Below are positions 24,054-34,769 of a DNA stretch of 64,000 nt, piece after piece (positions within the stretch are counted from its first letter, which is position 1; every line of letters starts with the position of its first letter). The DNA lies in contig NZ_LKEU01000040.1 of assembly GCF_001766835.1 (NCBI RefSeq), positions 1 through 64,000 on the forward strand, written 5' to 3'. The position numbers were made by a program, and so were the translations under genes. The notes beneath the pieces are model-generated. The model was not told the origin of the DNA. It made no database searches and saw nothing but the letters and a program-made list of their open reading frames with translations. Source of the stretch: Acetobacterium wieringae. GTDB taxonomy: Bacteria; Bacillota; Clostridia; Eubacteriales; Eubacteriaceae.

Positions 24054-26207
24054 ATGACAAATGATTTTTATCATGGAATTATCAAAAATCTGCATGTTGG
24101 TTATGCATATCATCGAATTATTTGTGATACCCAAGGAACTCCTGTGGATTACGAGTTTATCGAAGTCAATCGAGCCTTTGAAGCAGCAACCGGACTGATC
24201 GGTGCAGAAATTATCGGCAAAACCGTGACTGCTGTTATCCCTGAAATCAGGGATTCCGGGTTTGACTGGATTCGTTTTTATGGTGAGATTGCACTTAATC
24301 ATACAACGGCCGAAATCGAGCAATACTCTTCGCCACTTAACCGCTGGTACCGGGTGCAAGTCTATTCTCCCGAAACGAATTACTTTATAACGTTGTTTAA
24401 TGACATCACCCGAGAAAAACGGGATTTAGCTGAACGAAACCTGCTACTGACGACGCTTCATGATATTGTTTTTGAAATCAGCACGGACTACCATTTTACC
24501 AATGTGATCGTACAAGATGAAACAACCCTTTTTGTTCCCAAAAAAAATATCATCGGTAGCCATATTACCAGCATTTTTTCCAAAGATTTAAGCGAAGAGA
24601 TAATTGTGGTTTTTAAAGCCGCCCACGATACTGGCCAAAAACAGGAATTTGAATATAAATCTCCGGTACCTACTGATAAACGGTGGTTTTTAGCCGAAAT
24701 TTTTTATATCAACGATAACGAGTCCCCCCGATTTGTGGTCAGCATTCATGATATCAGCCGACGCAAGCGAATGGAAAAATCGCTGTTTATCGAAAAAGAG
24801 CGTTTACAAACCACCCTGTTATCCATCGGTGATGGTGTTATTTCAACCGATTCCCGGGGCTGTGTCACGCTCCTCAATAAGGTCGCCGAAAATCTGACCG
24901 GATGGAATCAACAGGAGGCCTATGGCCTCCCTTTAGACCAAGTCCTCAAGCTGGTCAACGAATATACCCGGGAAAGCTGCGAAAATCCGGCCCGTAGAGT
25001 GCTGGAAGAAGGGCTAATCATCGAACTGAACAATCACACCTTATTGCTTTCAAAGGATGGCCGGGAAATCCCCATTGAAGACAGTGCTGCGCCAATTAAA
25101 GATCAGGACGGACAAATTACTGGTGTTGTCATTGTTTTTCGAGATTTTACCGACAAAAAAGAAAAACAGGAAAAAATTGAATACCTGAGTTTTCACGACC
25201 ACCTCACTGGCTTATACAATCGTCGTTATTTTGATGAAGAACTGAAACGATTAAACACCCCCAGAAACCTGCCTTTATCCCTGCTTATTTTTGACGTTAA
25301 TGGGTTAAAGCTCACAAATGATGCCTTCGGACACATGGCCGGTGACCGGTTATTAAAAAAGGTTGCTCAGACCATGCAGACAATCAGCCGAAGCGATGAT
25401 ATCATCGCCCGGATCGGCGGCGATGAGTTTGTAATCCTGCTCCCCCAGACCGAAATCCAGGAAGCCAAGGAGCTGGCCAAGCGGATCAATACCGCACTCA
25501 GCCATGAACACCTGGAAGCAGGACAGATCTCAATTTCCAGCGGCTGGGCTGTAAAAACCACGGCAGACGAAGAAATCACCGAAGTTTTTAAGGCGGCCGA
25601 AAATAAAATGTATCAGTACAAAATTTCCGAACGCAACAGCACTCGAAACGAAGCCATTCAGTTTATCATGAAAACCCTTTATGAAAAACTGCCCCGTGAA
25701 CAGCAACACTCCGAACGCGTCAGTAATATCAGTGGTCTCATCGGCGCAGCCATGGGCATGAACAAAGAAGAAATCAATGAATTAAAAACCGCCGGAGCCT
25801 TGCACGATATCGGAAAAATTGCCATTGGCAATGAAATTCTCGATAAAACAGGTGAGCTCAGTGATTTTGAGTGGCTGGAAATCCGCCGCCACCCGGAAAT
25901 CAGTTTCAGTATTTTAAGCTCTCTCAACGACTATGCTCCATTAGCTAATATCATTCTTGTTCACCACGAACGGTATGATGGTACCGGCTATCCCAAAGGC
26001 TTAAGCGCAGAACAGATACCTTTGCCAGCACGTATTATTGCCATTGCTGACGCCTTTGACGCCATGACCTATGGCCGACCTTACAAGGAACCCCTAACGA
26101 CGGAAGCTGCAATTCGCGAAATAGTTGCCGGTAAATCCACCCAGTTCGATCCCGCGATAGCCGATATTTTTTTAAGCGTCTTGGCTGAAAATAATTATTG
26201 CCTATAA
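24054..26207 (+). CDS. PAS-GGDEF-HD-GYP cyclic di-GMP protein
   Basis: A 717-residue cytoplasmic signalling protein with PAS-like sensor domains over the first 370 residues, then a GGDEF domain and a C-terminal HD-GYP domain. The diguanylate cyclase site is intact (RIGGDEF), with the inhibitory I-site RSDD five residues before GGDEF. The HD-GYP phosphodiesterase motifs are also intact (LHDIGKIAIG, HHERYDGTGYPKGL). Both synthesis and breakdown of cyclic di-GMP are thus possible, with the balance set by the PAS domains. AAGGAGGTCA lies before the ATG. No membrane segment is seen. Confidence 0.9.
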   Translation: MTNDFYHGIIKNLHVGYAYHRIICDTQGTPVDYEFIEVNRAFEAATGLIGAEIIGKTVTAVIPEIRDSGFDWIRFYGEIALNHTTAEIEQYSSPLNRWYRVQVYSPETNYFITLFNDITREKRDLAERNLLLTTLHDIVFEISTDYHFTNVIVQDETTLFVPKKNIIGSHITSIFSKDLSEEIIVVFKAAHDTGQKQEFEYKSPVPTDKRWFLAEIFYINDNESPRFVVSIHDISRRKRMEKSLFIEKERLQTTLLSIGDGVISTDSRGCVTLLNKVAENLTGWNQQEAYGLPLDQVLKLVNEYTRESCENPARRVLEEGLIIELNNHTLLLSKDGREIPIEDSAAPIKDQDGQITGVVIVFRDFTDKKEKQEKIEYLSFHDHLTGLYNRRYFDEELKRLNTPRNLPLSLLIFDVNGLKLTNDAFGHMAGDRLLKKVAQTMQTISRSDDIIARIGGDEFVILLPQTEIQEAKELAKRINTALSHEHLEAGQISISSGWAVKTTADEEITEVFKAAENKMYQYKISERNSTRNEAIQFIMKTLYEKLPREQQHSERVSNISGLIGAAMGMNKEEINELKTAGALHDIGKIAIGNEILDKTGELSDFEWLEIRRHPEISFSILSSLNDYAPLANIILVHHERYDGTGYPKGLSAEQIPLPARIIAIADAFDAMTYGRPYKEPLTTEAAIREIVAGKSTQFDPAIADIFLSVLAENNYCL

Positions 26208-26243
26208 AAAACCGGCCATCCATAAAAGATGCCCGGTTTTTTT
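26206..26243. terminator. Bidirectional terminator
   Basis: AAAAAACCGGcCATC pairs with GATGcCCGGTTTTTTT. It overlaps the GGDEF gene stop by two bases and lies 3 bases before the end of the convergent PadR gene, so it serves both. Confidence 0.85.
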
Positions 26244-26245
26244 AC

Positions 26246-26767
26246 TTATTCCAGTGCCGTAAATTTCAAATCATCAATGAGTTTTTCATGCCAGTTTAAA
26301 ACCATCTCATAATAGCTTCGACCAAACTGAAGACTGGCATATTCAAAAGGATCCATCCCATCACTGATCGTCCGTTCAATTTCTGACAACTTTTCGATAG
26401 CATCCTGTACCGTCCCTCTAAAAAGTTCGATATTGAGGATTGCATCATTTTTTTTCAAATGCTTATAAAAAAATAATTTTGCCAGAAACTCAAGGTTAAA
26501 GGGAGAAAACGTACATGGGGTTTGCAACCATTCCAAAAACCGTTTCTGACCTCCTGGTGTAATCCGATATAATTTTTTAAACCGGTTACCTTCAACAATT
26601 TCAGTAAACGTAATCAATCCCAGCTTTTCCAGCCTTTTTAACATTGGATAGATACTGCCAAAACTGGCATCGATAAAATTTGAGGTACGTAGTACCATCA
26701 TTTGTTTAATATCATACCCGGTCATATCCCGATCCAATAAAAACCCCAGAATTGCAAATTCTAACAT
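26246..26767 (-). CDS. PadR-family transcriptional regulator
   Basis: A 173-residue protein with the PadR winged helix at the N-terminus (LEFAILGFLLDRDMTGYDIK, FGSIYPMLKRLEKLGLIT) and a helical C-terminal dimerisation part. AAGGTC precedes the ATG. It has its own near-consensus promoter at 26869-26897 and no gene follows in the same direction, so its targets are elsewhere or limited to itself. The effector is unknown. Confidence 0.87.
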   Translation of the reverse strand: MLEFAILGFLLDRDMTGYDIKQMMVLRTSNFIDASFGSIYPMLKRLEKLGLITFTEIVEGNRFKKLYRITPGGQKRFLEWLQTPCTFSPFNLEFLAKLFFYKHLKKNDAILNIELFRGTVQDAIEKLSEIERTISDGMDPFEYASLQFGRSYYEMVLNWHEKLIDDLKFTALE

Positions 26768-26868
26768 GACGACCTTCTTTCAGCACTGTTTTTCTTTTCC
26801 AACTTTATTCACCCAATCATGATCCCGATTCAAACAACAATTTACAATTTGTTATGTCATTTGTTTCC

Positions 26869-26897
26869 ATCATAAACTATCGCAATTAGCCTGTCAA
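26869..26897 (-). promoter_or_regulatory. Sigma-A promoter of the PadR gene
   Basis: On the minus strand TTGACA (26892-26897) and TATGAT (26869-26874) are separated by 17 bases, about 100 bases upstream of the ATG. The leader contains an imperfect inverted repeat (AACAA ... TTGTT) that may be the regulator's own site. Confidence 0.7.
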
Positions 26898-26933
26898 GTT
26901 TAGGTTCTTATTGCTGATTAAGGTTATTATTCC

Positions 26934-27770
26934 TTATTGTGACATTTTGAAGTCGTAAACGGGGATATTGTTGAGGAAATAATACAATACCTGATTATCA
27001 AGTTGACTTCGCCCCAGATGACTGAGATAATCAATGGCTTCCCGGGCGCTTTTCGCTTTTTTATAAATCCGATTCGTAGTCATCGCATCATAAACATCAG
27101 CTACAGCAACTATTTTGGGCAATAGACCCACGTAATCATCCGTTGCACAAAGCGGATAACCTTTCGCATCAATCCGTTCATGATGAAAAAGAACTGCCCG
27201 TTTAACCTCGAGATTAAACGCACTAAACTCATTGAGAAGTGAATATCCGTAAAGGGGGTGAAGCTGAATAATTTCATATTCCTCTCGGGTTAAAACTCCA
27301 GATTTATTTAAAATTTCCTCCGGAATATAGATCTTCCCAATATCGTGTAGGAAACCCGCCTGGGTTGCATTGATGATATCCTGCTCATCCAGATCCATCC
27401 ACATGGCGATAAACATGGAGTAAAAAGCTGTATTAACACTATGGGTAAAGGTATATTCATCCATTTTTTTGATCTGATCCAGGGCTTTCAGAATAATCGG
27501 GTTACCTTCGATACTTTCGTACATATGCGCCAGAAATTGAGTGACGTGAGTGTAGGTGTATTCTTCTTGAAACAAGACATTACTCAGGTTATTTTTTAAT
27601 TCCACCAGCATATCCCGGTTGAGTTGCTCCGTCATGTTTTCGTCAAGATCACACAGATAATGAGACAATGAATTACCAATTTTTTCCCGCTTATGATTGC
27701 GATGTGTGCTTTGAACAGCGGGCTGTTCAAACCGTGTATAATTATTAATGTGATCTTCTAAAATTCCCAT
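26934..27770 (-). CDS. HD-GYP domain protein (probable cyclic di-GMP phosphodiesterase)
   Basis: A 278-residue protein whose last 170 residues form an HD-GYP domain: LHDIGKIYIP supplies the metal ligands and HHERIDAKGYP the GYP motif, with KIVAVADVYDAM after it. The N-terminal part has no recognised domain. It is the last gene of the chemosensory operon, 18 bases after the receiver protein gene, with GGGGTGAAAA before the ATG. It is probably the output enzyme, acting with that receiver to lower cyclic di-GMP (inference). Confidence 0.87.
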   Translation of the reverse strand: MGILEDHINNYTRFEQPAVQSTHRNHKREKIGNSLSHYLCDLDENMTEQLNRDMLVELKNNLSNVLFQEEYTYTHVTQFLAHMYESIEGNPIILKALDQIKKMDEYTFTHSVNTAFYSMFIAMWMDLDEQDIINATQAGFLHDIGKIYIPEEILNKSGVLTREEYEIIQLHPLYGYSLLNEFSAFNLEVKRAVLFHHERIDAKGYPLCATDDYVGLLPKIVAVADVYDAMTTNRIYKKAKSAREAIDYLSHLGRSQLDNQVLYYFLNNIPVYDFKMSQ

Positions 27771-27788
27771 TTTTCACCCCATCTTGGC

Positions 27789-28193
27789 TTATTGATCGAC
27801 TTTGATCACACCCAGCTTATTCATCACTTCAACCAACTTATCCGTATCAACCGGTTTAGCTGCATATGCTTCACAGCCCAGATCAAAGGCGGTGTTGACA
27901 AACTCCGTATCAGCCAGAGCCGTAATAATAATGATCTTCACCCTGTTTTCTGCCGGGATTCCCCGCTGCACCTCAAAATCCCGAATGGCTTTTAGCACTT
28001 TCACCCCGTCGACCTTCGGCATCATTATATCCAGACAAATCAGATCATAAGGATCTTCTTCTTTTATGGCAATGAGGTAGGCATCAAGGGCTTCCATTCC
28101 ATCCACCACAATATCACATTCTCCATATTGGGCTAAAAATTTACCTAAAAAGCGTCGGCTTACCATGTCATCTTCCACAATTAATATCTTCAT
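27789..28193 (-). CDS. Single-domain response regulator (CheY-like)
   Basis: About 134 residues forming one receiver domain: the acidic pocket IVEDD, the phospho-acceptor aspartate in LICLDIMMPKVDG, a Thr in IIITA and the conserved Lys in YAAKPVD. I prefer the ATG at 28193 because GGTAGGA is then at a normal distance; the ATG two codons earlier sits directly on it. It lies between the hybrid kinase and the HD-GYP gene and probably takes phosphate from CheA or the hybrid kinase. Confidence 0.87.
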   Translation of the reverse strand: MKILIVEDDMVSRRFLGKFLAQYGECDIVVDGMEALDAYLIAIKEEDPYDLICLDIMMPKVDGVKVLKAIRDFEVQRGIPAENRVKIIIITALADTEFVNTAFDLGCEAYAAKPVDTDKLVEVMNKLGVIKVDQ

Positions 28194-28250
28194 CTTCATT
28201 CCTACCTTTCACTTGCTGTGCTTTTTTTCTGGCCAATATCGTTTTAATAA

Positions 28251-31200
28251 TTATACTGTTTTTTTATATACTGAGTAAATATGATTAATCTGATTAACCC
28301 GTTTAGCGGCAGCTTCAAAATTTCCCCGCCGGATATCCAATTCAATTTTAAAAGCAACCACTTTTAAATCTTCAATATCCAAAGAAATTGAAAGTTTCTT
28401 GATCTGGTTTGCCAATTTTTCTAAATCTTCCAGTTTTCCAGCTGCCACCAGATTGTTTATTTCGCTGATTAATTCAGTCAACCGCCCTTCTTTTTCCGCA
28501 TCATGCACCCTTTCATTTGCACCATCCGTTGGATTTTTTTCCTCGATAATAATTTCCCCGTTCGCATCGATATGCATTTTAAAATCTCCAGAATGGCGAA
28601 TGACCTCTTTGCGATTGATACAGGTCTCTATCTCTTCGATCAGTTTTTCCACTTTTATCGGTTTAGAAATATAACCATCCATCCCCTGAGACAAGAATTT
28701 TTCCCGATCACCATGGAGTGCATAGGCTGTAATTGCCAAAACCGGTATCTCCTGATTGAATTCCCGAATCCTTCTGGTCGCTTCGATCCCATCCATTTCC
28801 GGCATTTGAATATCCATCAAAATAATATCGTAACTATTTTTATGAACCATTTCTACCGCTTCATAGCCATTTTCTGCAACATCCACCCCATAACCACACT
28901 CATTGAGCATTCGGGAAATAACCAGTTGATTGACCTTGTCATCTTCAGTTAAGAGAATTTTATATTGCTCACTGATTTTAAAATAATCCGGTTGTTTCTC
29001 CTGCATACTATTTTCTGCCAAACCCGGTTCAAAATTGAGTTGAAAATAGAAACGGCTACCCTGGCCCTCGGTACTTTCCACCCATATTTTTCCGCCCATC
29101 AATTCCACTAATTGTCTGGTAATGGCAAGACCTAACCCGGTGCCGCCAAAGCGGCGAGTGAATGAGCCGTCCACCTGACTAAAGCTTTCAAAAATTTGCT
29201 GCCGATTTTCTTCAGCAATCCCGATGCCCGTATCTTCGACCACAAAAAGCAGTTGAATTGGCTGTTTCCCGACCGACAGGTTTTTTACCTTAACCCACAC
29301 CTCACCGATATCGGTAAATTTGATGGCGTTACTGATCAGGTTGTTAAGAACCTGCTGAATCCGATGGAAATCCGCCATAACATACTGGGGCACAACAGCA
29401 GAAAAAGCGTAGTTCAGCTCAAGTCCCTTGGCTGCTGCTACCGGAGCCTGGGCTTTAATGGTATGTTCCACCAGCGCTTTGATATCACAATTTTGCTTCT
29501 TGATTTCCAGTTTTCCCGCTTCCATTTTTGAAAAATCGAGAATATCATTAATTACATTAAGCAGGGCGTTGACACAGGTTTTGATAATTTTGATGTTTTC
29601 CTGCTGTTCCTGATTGAGGTTTGACAAACGCATCAGATTAACCATGCCGACAATCCCGTTTAGCGGAGTTCTGATTTCATGACTCATATTAGCCAAGAAT
29701 TCACTTTTGGCCTGATTCGCTGTTTCTGCTTCTTCTTTGGCCAATTTTAAGGCTTCCTCCACCGCTAATCGTTCGGTAATATCCCGGACAATATTAATTG
29801 CCATTTTTTTTTCATTTAAATAACAGTGACTGCAGATCACCTCAACCGGCAGGATCGACCCATCTTTGCGTCTGGCCTTTGTCTGCAGGGTAATATAATC
29901 TTTTTCATTCAACTCATTCAAGTTCCGCTCAGTATCACCTGGTGCTTGAATGATTTTGAAAATCGGATCATCCAACTCGAAAAATTCCTCATATGTGTAC
30001 TGAAACATATCACCAGCAGTCTGGTTAACCTCTATCAACCGACCGTTAGCACCATCCTCGTTTATTTCCTGAACAAAGATAGCATCTGAGGAATTGTGAA
30101 AAACCTGACGGAACTTTTCTTCGCTATCAATCAGGGCATTTTCTGAATTTTTTCGCTCCGAAATATCCCGGATAATGCAAATAATCACCCGTTTTTCATT
30201 AATTTTGGTGGTTTTAGCGCTGACCTCCACCGGAAAATGCCTACCGTCCTGACGCTTATGGATGGTTTCGAAGAAAACGCCGTCTTTTTCGCCATTTTTC
30301 ATCTCTTCAATGGCTACCGACCGACCCCCTTCAATTAAATCAAAAACCGAAAGTTCAAGCAATTCCCGCCGTTTATATCCGTAAAGCTCCACTGCTGCGT
30401 TATTGGCATCAATTATTTTACCGTTGGTTTCCACAAAAAGAATAGTGTCCCGAACCTTTTCCGCCAGCATTTTATAGCGGATCAGTCCTTCCTCCAGGTT
30501 TTTACGATCGGTAATATCAATACCAATGCCGATATAGCCGCCATAGCTGCCATCGACCTCAAAGGAGGGGCTATAAATCCCTTCAATCCAGCGGTAATTG
30601 CCCGTAGCATGACGAATCCGATACTGAATGCTAAAGGATTTTTGGCTACGAAAGGCTTTCTTTTTCAATTCCATATAGAATTTACGATCCTCGGGATGAA
30701 TCAGATCCAACCACTTGATTCCCAAGTAGGCTTCATTGTCCTTACCAGTAAACAATGACCAACTGCGGTTAAAGTAAACTACATTGCCCTCCAGATCAGT
30801 CTTCCAGATTAGCGTCGGGAAGTTTTCAAACATCCGGTAATAATAATCCCGGGACTGTTCCAGGAACAGCTCCCGATTTTTACGCTCGGTAATATCGACA
30901 AAAGTTACCACTGCATGTCGCTTTTGACCACGGATCAGCGGAGCGATACTGACCCGAAACCAATAATCATTTTCTTCGTCATCCACAAAAATGCTTTTTT
31001 TAAATTCTATTTTAATTGGAATATCTTCAGATTCCAGCACCTTTGAAAAAGCATTTCTCAATTCGCAGAACTCACAGGACGGATCAAAACTACAGCCCAG
31101 TTTATTTAAACGACTGCTCCGGCATTGAACTGCATCACCAAACTGTTTGCCAATAAAATCTTCGCTGTTCCGATTGAAGTAGTTTAGCAATGGCTCATTG

Positions 31201-31307
31201 ACTCGACTGACCCGACCATTTTCATCGATGACCACCACCCCCACCGATATGGCATTAAACTCCTGAATAAAATCACTTTCAGTATTTAAGCGCTTCTCCT
31301 TTGACAT
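28251..31307 (-). CDS. Large hybrid sensor kinase with four PAS domains
   Basis: A 1018-residue soluble hybrid kinase. Four PAS/PAC units occupy residues 15-515. The first has a four-cysteine patch (C62, C72, C78, C81; [11 protein letters not shown]) of a kind seen in other anaerobe kinases and possibly metal- or redox-sensing. HisKA follows, with the phospho-histidine in [12 protein letters not shown] (H543), then HATPase ([17 protein letters not shown]) and a receiver ([12 protein letters not shown]). The last 100 residues look like a helical Hpt-type bundle but lack an obvious phospho-histidine motif. No membrane segments are seen. It lies in the chemosensory operon after cheD; partners are probably the receiver and HD-GYP proteins downstream. 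Confidence 0.9.
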   Translation of the reverse strand: MSKEKRLNTESDFIQEFNAISVGVVVIDENGRVSRVNEPLLNYFNRNSEDFIGKQFGDAVQCRSSRLNKLGCSFDPSCEFCELRNAFSKVLESEDIPIKIEFKKSIFVDDEENDYWFRVSIAPLIRGQKRHAVVTFVDITERKNRELFLEQSRDYYYRMFENFPTLIWKTDLEGNVVYFNRSWSLFTGKDNEAYLGIKWLDLIHPEDRKFYMELKKKAFRSQKSFSIQYRIRHATGNYRWIEGIYSPSFEVDGSYGGYIGIGIDITDRKNLEEGLIRYKMLAEKVRDTILFVETNGKIIDANNAAVELYGYKRRELLELSVFDLIEGGRSVAIEEMKNGEKDGVFFETIHKRQDGRHFPVEVSAKTTKINEKRVIICIIRDISERKNSENALIDSEEKFRQVFHNSSDAIFVQEINEDGANGRLIEVNQTAGDMFQYTYEEFFELDDPIFKIIQAPGDTERNLNELNEKDYITLQTKARRKDGSILPVEVICSHCYLNEKKMAINIVRDITERLAVEEALKLAKEEAETANQAKSEFLANMSHEIRTPLNGIVGMVNLMRLSNLNQEQQENIKIIKTCVNALLNVINDILDFSKMEAGKLEIKKQNCDIKALVEHTIKAQAPVAAAKGLELNYAFSAVVPQYVMADFHRIQQVLNNLISNAIKFTDIGEVWVKVKNLSVGKQPIQLLFVVEDTGIGIAEENRQQIFESFSQVDGSFTRRFGGTGLGLAITRQLVELMGGKIWVESTEGQGSRFYFQLNFEPGLAENSMQEKQPDYFKISEQYKILLTEDDKVNQLVISRMLNECGYGVDVAENGYEAVEMVHKNSYDIILMDIQMPEMDGIEATRRIREFNQEIPVLAITAYALHGDREKFLSQGMDGYISKPIKVEKLIEEIETCINRKEVIRHSGDFKMHIDANGEIIIEEKNPTDGANERVHDAEKEGRLTELISEINNLVAAGKLEDLEKLANQIKKLSISLDIEDLKVVAFKIELDIRRGNFEAAAKRVNQINHIYSVYKKTV

Positions 31308-31363
31308 GTAGCTCTCCCTTTGTATGTATTCCGTTCATGGTCACCACCGTATCGATCTGATTC

Positions 31364-31834
31364 TTAAATAATCATATTCTGGTGCCAGATATTGATGTCG
31401 CCGCTGGCCACCTCCAGCTCGATGGTACGGCTGACCCGAGCTCCGGTTTCAGCATATTGAATCCCCAGATTCATTTCTTTTAGAATCGCTTTGGTTATTT
31501 CCAGATTATGCTGCCCCACGTTGAAGGTATCATTCTGGCGCAGGGATTCTGCTCCACCAAAAATGCGGATCACCAATTCTTTTTTCAGACACCCATATTG
31601 ACTGGAAAACTGCGAAATAAAATATGGCAATCCGGTGCTGGCATAATAACAATGGCGTTCAATAGCATCCTCCATCCGGGCTGGTTGGGGCAGCGCAATG
31701 TGGATAATTCCCCCGACTTTGCGAATCGGTGAATACGCAGTAATCCCCAGACATGAACCCAAAGCAAAGGTTTTAATTGTGTCACTACAGTTATTTGAAA
31801 TGGCCATTTCGCCGATTCCGATTATTTTTGTCAT
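31364..31834 (-). CDS. cheD: CheD chemoreceptor glutamine deamidase
   Basis: About 156 residues with the catalytic Cys in LGSCLGI and the His in GGIIHIALP, plus the IRIFGGAE motif, all diagnostic of CheD. It deamidates glutamines on chemoreceptors and can act on CheA signalling. I use the ATG at 31834, preceded by AAGGTGA, rather than the adjoining GTG. It sits 9 bases after cheB in an operon that has no cheR. Confidence 0.92.
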   Translation of the reverse strand: MTKIIGIGEMAISNNCSDTIKTFALGSCLGITAYSPIRKVGGIIHIALPQPARMEDAIERHCYYASTGLPYFISQFSSQYGCLKKELVIRIFGGAESLRQNDTFNVGQHNLEITKAILKEMNLGIQYAETGARVSRTIELEVASGDINIWHQNMII

Positions 31835-31843
31835 CACTTCACC

Positions 31844-32884
31844 TTATTCCTTTAACGCTGTGAGAATGCAGTGGTGGATATTTTCCAGGGCTGACTGAAC
31901 CGCTACAGCACCGATATTATAGGCTACCTTATTCATCCCATAAACCACCGAAGATGCTTCATCCTGACCGATGGTGAAGCCACCACGGCAGCGGATATCC
32001 AGCAATCCCTTTGCCCCGTCATTCCCCATTCCAGTCAACAGCACCCCAATTGCCCGATTGCCTGCTTCCTGCGCCACTGAATCAAAAAGCACATCCACCG
32101 AGGGACAATGTCCATTGACTTTCTCCCCGACAAAAACTTCAACCCGGTATTTTTTACCAATCCGTTTAATCCGCATGTGCTGATCACCGGGGGCAACATA
32201 GACCCTTCCGGGCTGCAGATAATCGCCGGTTTGGGCTTCTTTGCAACACAGTGGCGTCTGACTATCCAGTCGTTCGGCAAACATTTTTGAAAACACCGGA
32301 GGAATGTGCTGAACAATCAAAATTCCCGGGCAATCCGCCGGTAACTTTTTAAGAATTTCAAAAATCGCTTCAGTACCACCGGTAGACGCACCAATAGCAA
32401 TGAGCCGCTCATATGACTGGCTCTGGTCTAATGCTGCCAGAGTCTCAGTGGTCAGATCAGAGACAGAATTTCTTTTCGAATCAATGTTTCTGGTTCCAGC
32501 AGCCAACCGGATCTTTAAAATCAGTTCGATTATAAAGTTCTCAACAGTTTTCATTGATCTGGGAGTGGGTTTTTCCACACAATCCCAGGCACCGACTTTT
32601 CTGGCTTCAATACCAACCTGAACATCGCTGATCATCACTACCGGCAAGGGATATTGGGGCAATAGGCGCTTAATAAATTCAATGCCACTCATTCTTGGCA
32701 TTTCCACATCACAAACCAAAACGTCCAGATCATATTTAAGAATTTTATCCCGAGCCTCAAAGGCATCACCAGCAGTGGCAATGACTTGAATCTGAGGATC
32801 AGCAGACAGATTTCTGACCACCATTTCCCGGAAGGACTTGCTGTCATCAACGACGAGAACTCTGATCTTTTTTTTCTGCTGCAT
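31844..32884 (-). CDS. cheB: CheB protein-glutamate methylesterase
   Basis: About 346 residues. A receiver domain (VLVVDDSKSF, VLVCDVEMPRMSG) followed by a methylesterase domain with the catalytic triad visible as AIGASTGGTEAI (Ser), VQHIPPVFSKMF (His) and LLTGMGNDGAKG (Asp). It removes methyl groups from receptor glutamates when phosphorylated by CheA. The start MQQKKKIRVLV at 32884 has GAAAGGA at a good distance; earlier in-frame ATGs do not. No cheR is present in the window, so the opposing methyltransferase must be elsewhere or absent. Confidence 0.93.
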   Translation of the reverse strand: MQQKKKIRVLVVDDSKSFREMVVRNLSADPQIQVIATAGDAFEARDKILKYDLDVLVCDVEMPRMSGIEFIKRLLPQYPLPVVMISDVQVGIEARKVGAWDCVEKPTPRSMKTVENFIIELILKIRLAAGTRNIDSKRNSVSDLTTETLAALDQSQSYERLIAIGASTGGTEAIFEILKKLPADCPGILIVQHIPPVFSKMFAERLDSQTPLCCKEAQTGDYLQPGRVYVAPGDQHMRIKRIGKKYRVEVFVGEKVNGHCPSVDVLFDSVAQEAGNRAIGVLLTGMGNDGAKGLLDIRCRGGFTIGQDEASSVVYGMNKVAYNIGAVAVQSALENIHHCILTALKE

Positions 32885-33049
32885 TATTCTCATCCTTTCT
32901 GTTTCGTGAAATAAAAGACACACCCACCAACATTCTCGCTGATGGGCACACATTTCTCGTCAAATTGATCATTTTTATTTGGGGACTATCCTTTAAAGAC
33001 AACTCACCCGAAGATATTGTTTATGTATACCCATTTTCAGGCTGTTAAT

Positions 33050-34728
33050 TTAATACTTGCCAAATTCATTATCTGATAAGGCGATCCGGGTCGGTTTTGA
33101 CACCGGGTTATTGACCGTTTTTCTGCGGGTACTGTGATTTTCTGACAGTGATTCCTCAGCACCCCGGTAATCAAAACGACGGGATTTTTTTAAAGTAAAC
33201 CGGGCGGCCTGTTCTCTTAGCAGTTCGGCCTGGCTGGATAATTCTTCGCTGGCCGCTGCACTTTCTTCAGAGGTGGCCGAATTCATTTGAACGACTTCCG
33301 ATACCTGCATAATACCCTGATTGATTTGCGAAATACCGATGGCCTGTTCGTTGGAGGCTACGGCAATGTTCTCGACAATTCCGGAAACTTTGGCCACATC
33401 ATCAACAATCTGATTCAGAGCAGCAGCAGTGGTTGTCGCAATTTTAGTACCATCGTCCACTTTTTTTATCGAGCCTTCAATCATTCGCGTCGTTTCTTTG
33501 GCTGCATCAGCTGATCGGGCCGCCAGATTTCTGACTTCTTCGGCAACTACTGCAAAACCTTTACCATGCTGGCGAGCCCGGGCAGCTTCCACCGCAGCGT
33601 TTAGGGCCAGAATATTTGTCTGAAAGGCAATCTCATCAATAACCTTAATAATTTTAGAAATATTGGTTGAGGATTCATTAATTTCTTCCATGGATTTAAG
33701 CATCCGTTTCATTTCATTATTACCCTCCACCGCATTGGTTCGCGTCAATTCCGCCAGTGCATTGGCTTCGCCAGCACTGTCAGCATTTAGCCGGGTCTGC
33801 GCTGAGATTTCTTCAATAGAGGCGGTGAGCTCTTCGATGGAGCTGGCCTGTTCGGTGGCTCCCTGGGACAGACCCATGCTGGAATCGGCAATCTGTTTGG
33901 AGCCAGCTGCTACCTGTTCGGCAGCAGAATCAATATTCGTCATGATTTCATTAATGTGATCGGTCATTTTCACAAAGGCCAATCCTAACTCTCCAACCTC
34001 ATCCCGGCTATCGATTTTAACATCCACATCCAAATTGCCGTTTGCTATTTCTTCAGCAGCATCAACCATTCGGCGTAAGGGGGTGCTGATCATATTGGCC
34101 ACCAGCAACCCGAGTCCCACCGCCAAGCCAATACCAACGACGATAAAAATGATCATCATTATACTTTGGGTTCTGAATTGGGCGGTGTTCTGGGCCAGCA
34201 CTGCTTCAGCCTGGGTGGTATTATAATTAATCAGGGCTTCCAGATCCTCGTCCACCGTTTGTCTGGCCTTGCTGACTGCATCAAGGCCAGACAGCGCTTC
34301 ATCATATTTCTGCGCTTTGACCAGCTCCAGATTGGCATTGCGCAATTCCCGATAGTCGGCCAGGCTATTCGTCAGGGTCGTGAAGAGGGATCTGTTTTCT
34401 TCATCCGAAATAGTGGCTTCATACTCTTTCAGTAACGCATTATCGCTTTCCACCGCTGCGTCAATGGTATCCAAGCGAGTCTGAAGAGTGGCTGGATTAC
34501 GTTCATATACTGCCAGCAGCTGATTGGCCCGGATATCTTCCATGGCCGCATGAATGCTGGCCAGCTTCTGGGATGGCACCAGGTTATTATAATACATGTT
34601 TTCGGACTGAGCATTAATTTTGTTCATGGTATAGATGCCAAATACGCCGACAATCCCAGTAACTGCTGCCAACAGGTTAAACAGGTAACCAGCTTTTGTT
34701 TTATTTTCAAATTTCTAAATAATTCCAT
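33050..34728 (-). CDS. Methyl-accepting chemotaxis protein, N-terminal frameshift
   Basis: The main frame (33050-34672, 540 codons) gives most of a membrane chemoreceptor: a periplasmic four-helix sensor, a second membrane helix (SIMMIIFIVVGIGLAVGLGL), a HAMP domain and a cytoplasmic signalling hairpin (IDEIAFQTNILALNAAVEAA). It lacks a proper start. The ATG at 34726-34728, with GGAGGA at ideal distance, opens a different frame encoding MELFRNLKIKQKLVT, the usual receptor N-terminus leading into the first membrane helix. One missing base near 34672-34690 would join the two frames. This is either a real disruption or a sequence error; a TTG start at 34672 would leave a shortened first helix. 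No C-terminal CheR-tether pentapeptide is seen. Confidence 0.85.
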
Positions 34729-34769
34729 TACGTATATCCTCCATCAACGTTTTTTTGTATTCATTTAAA

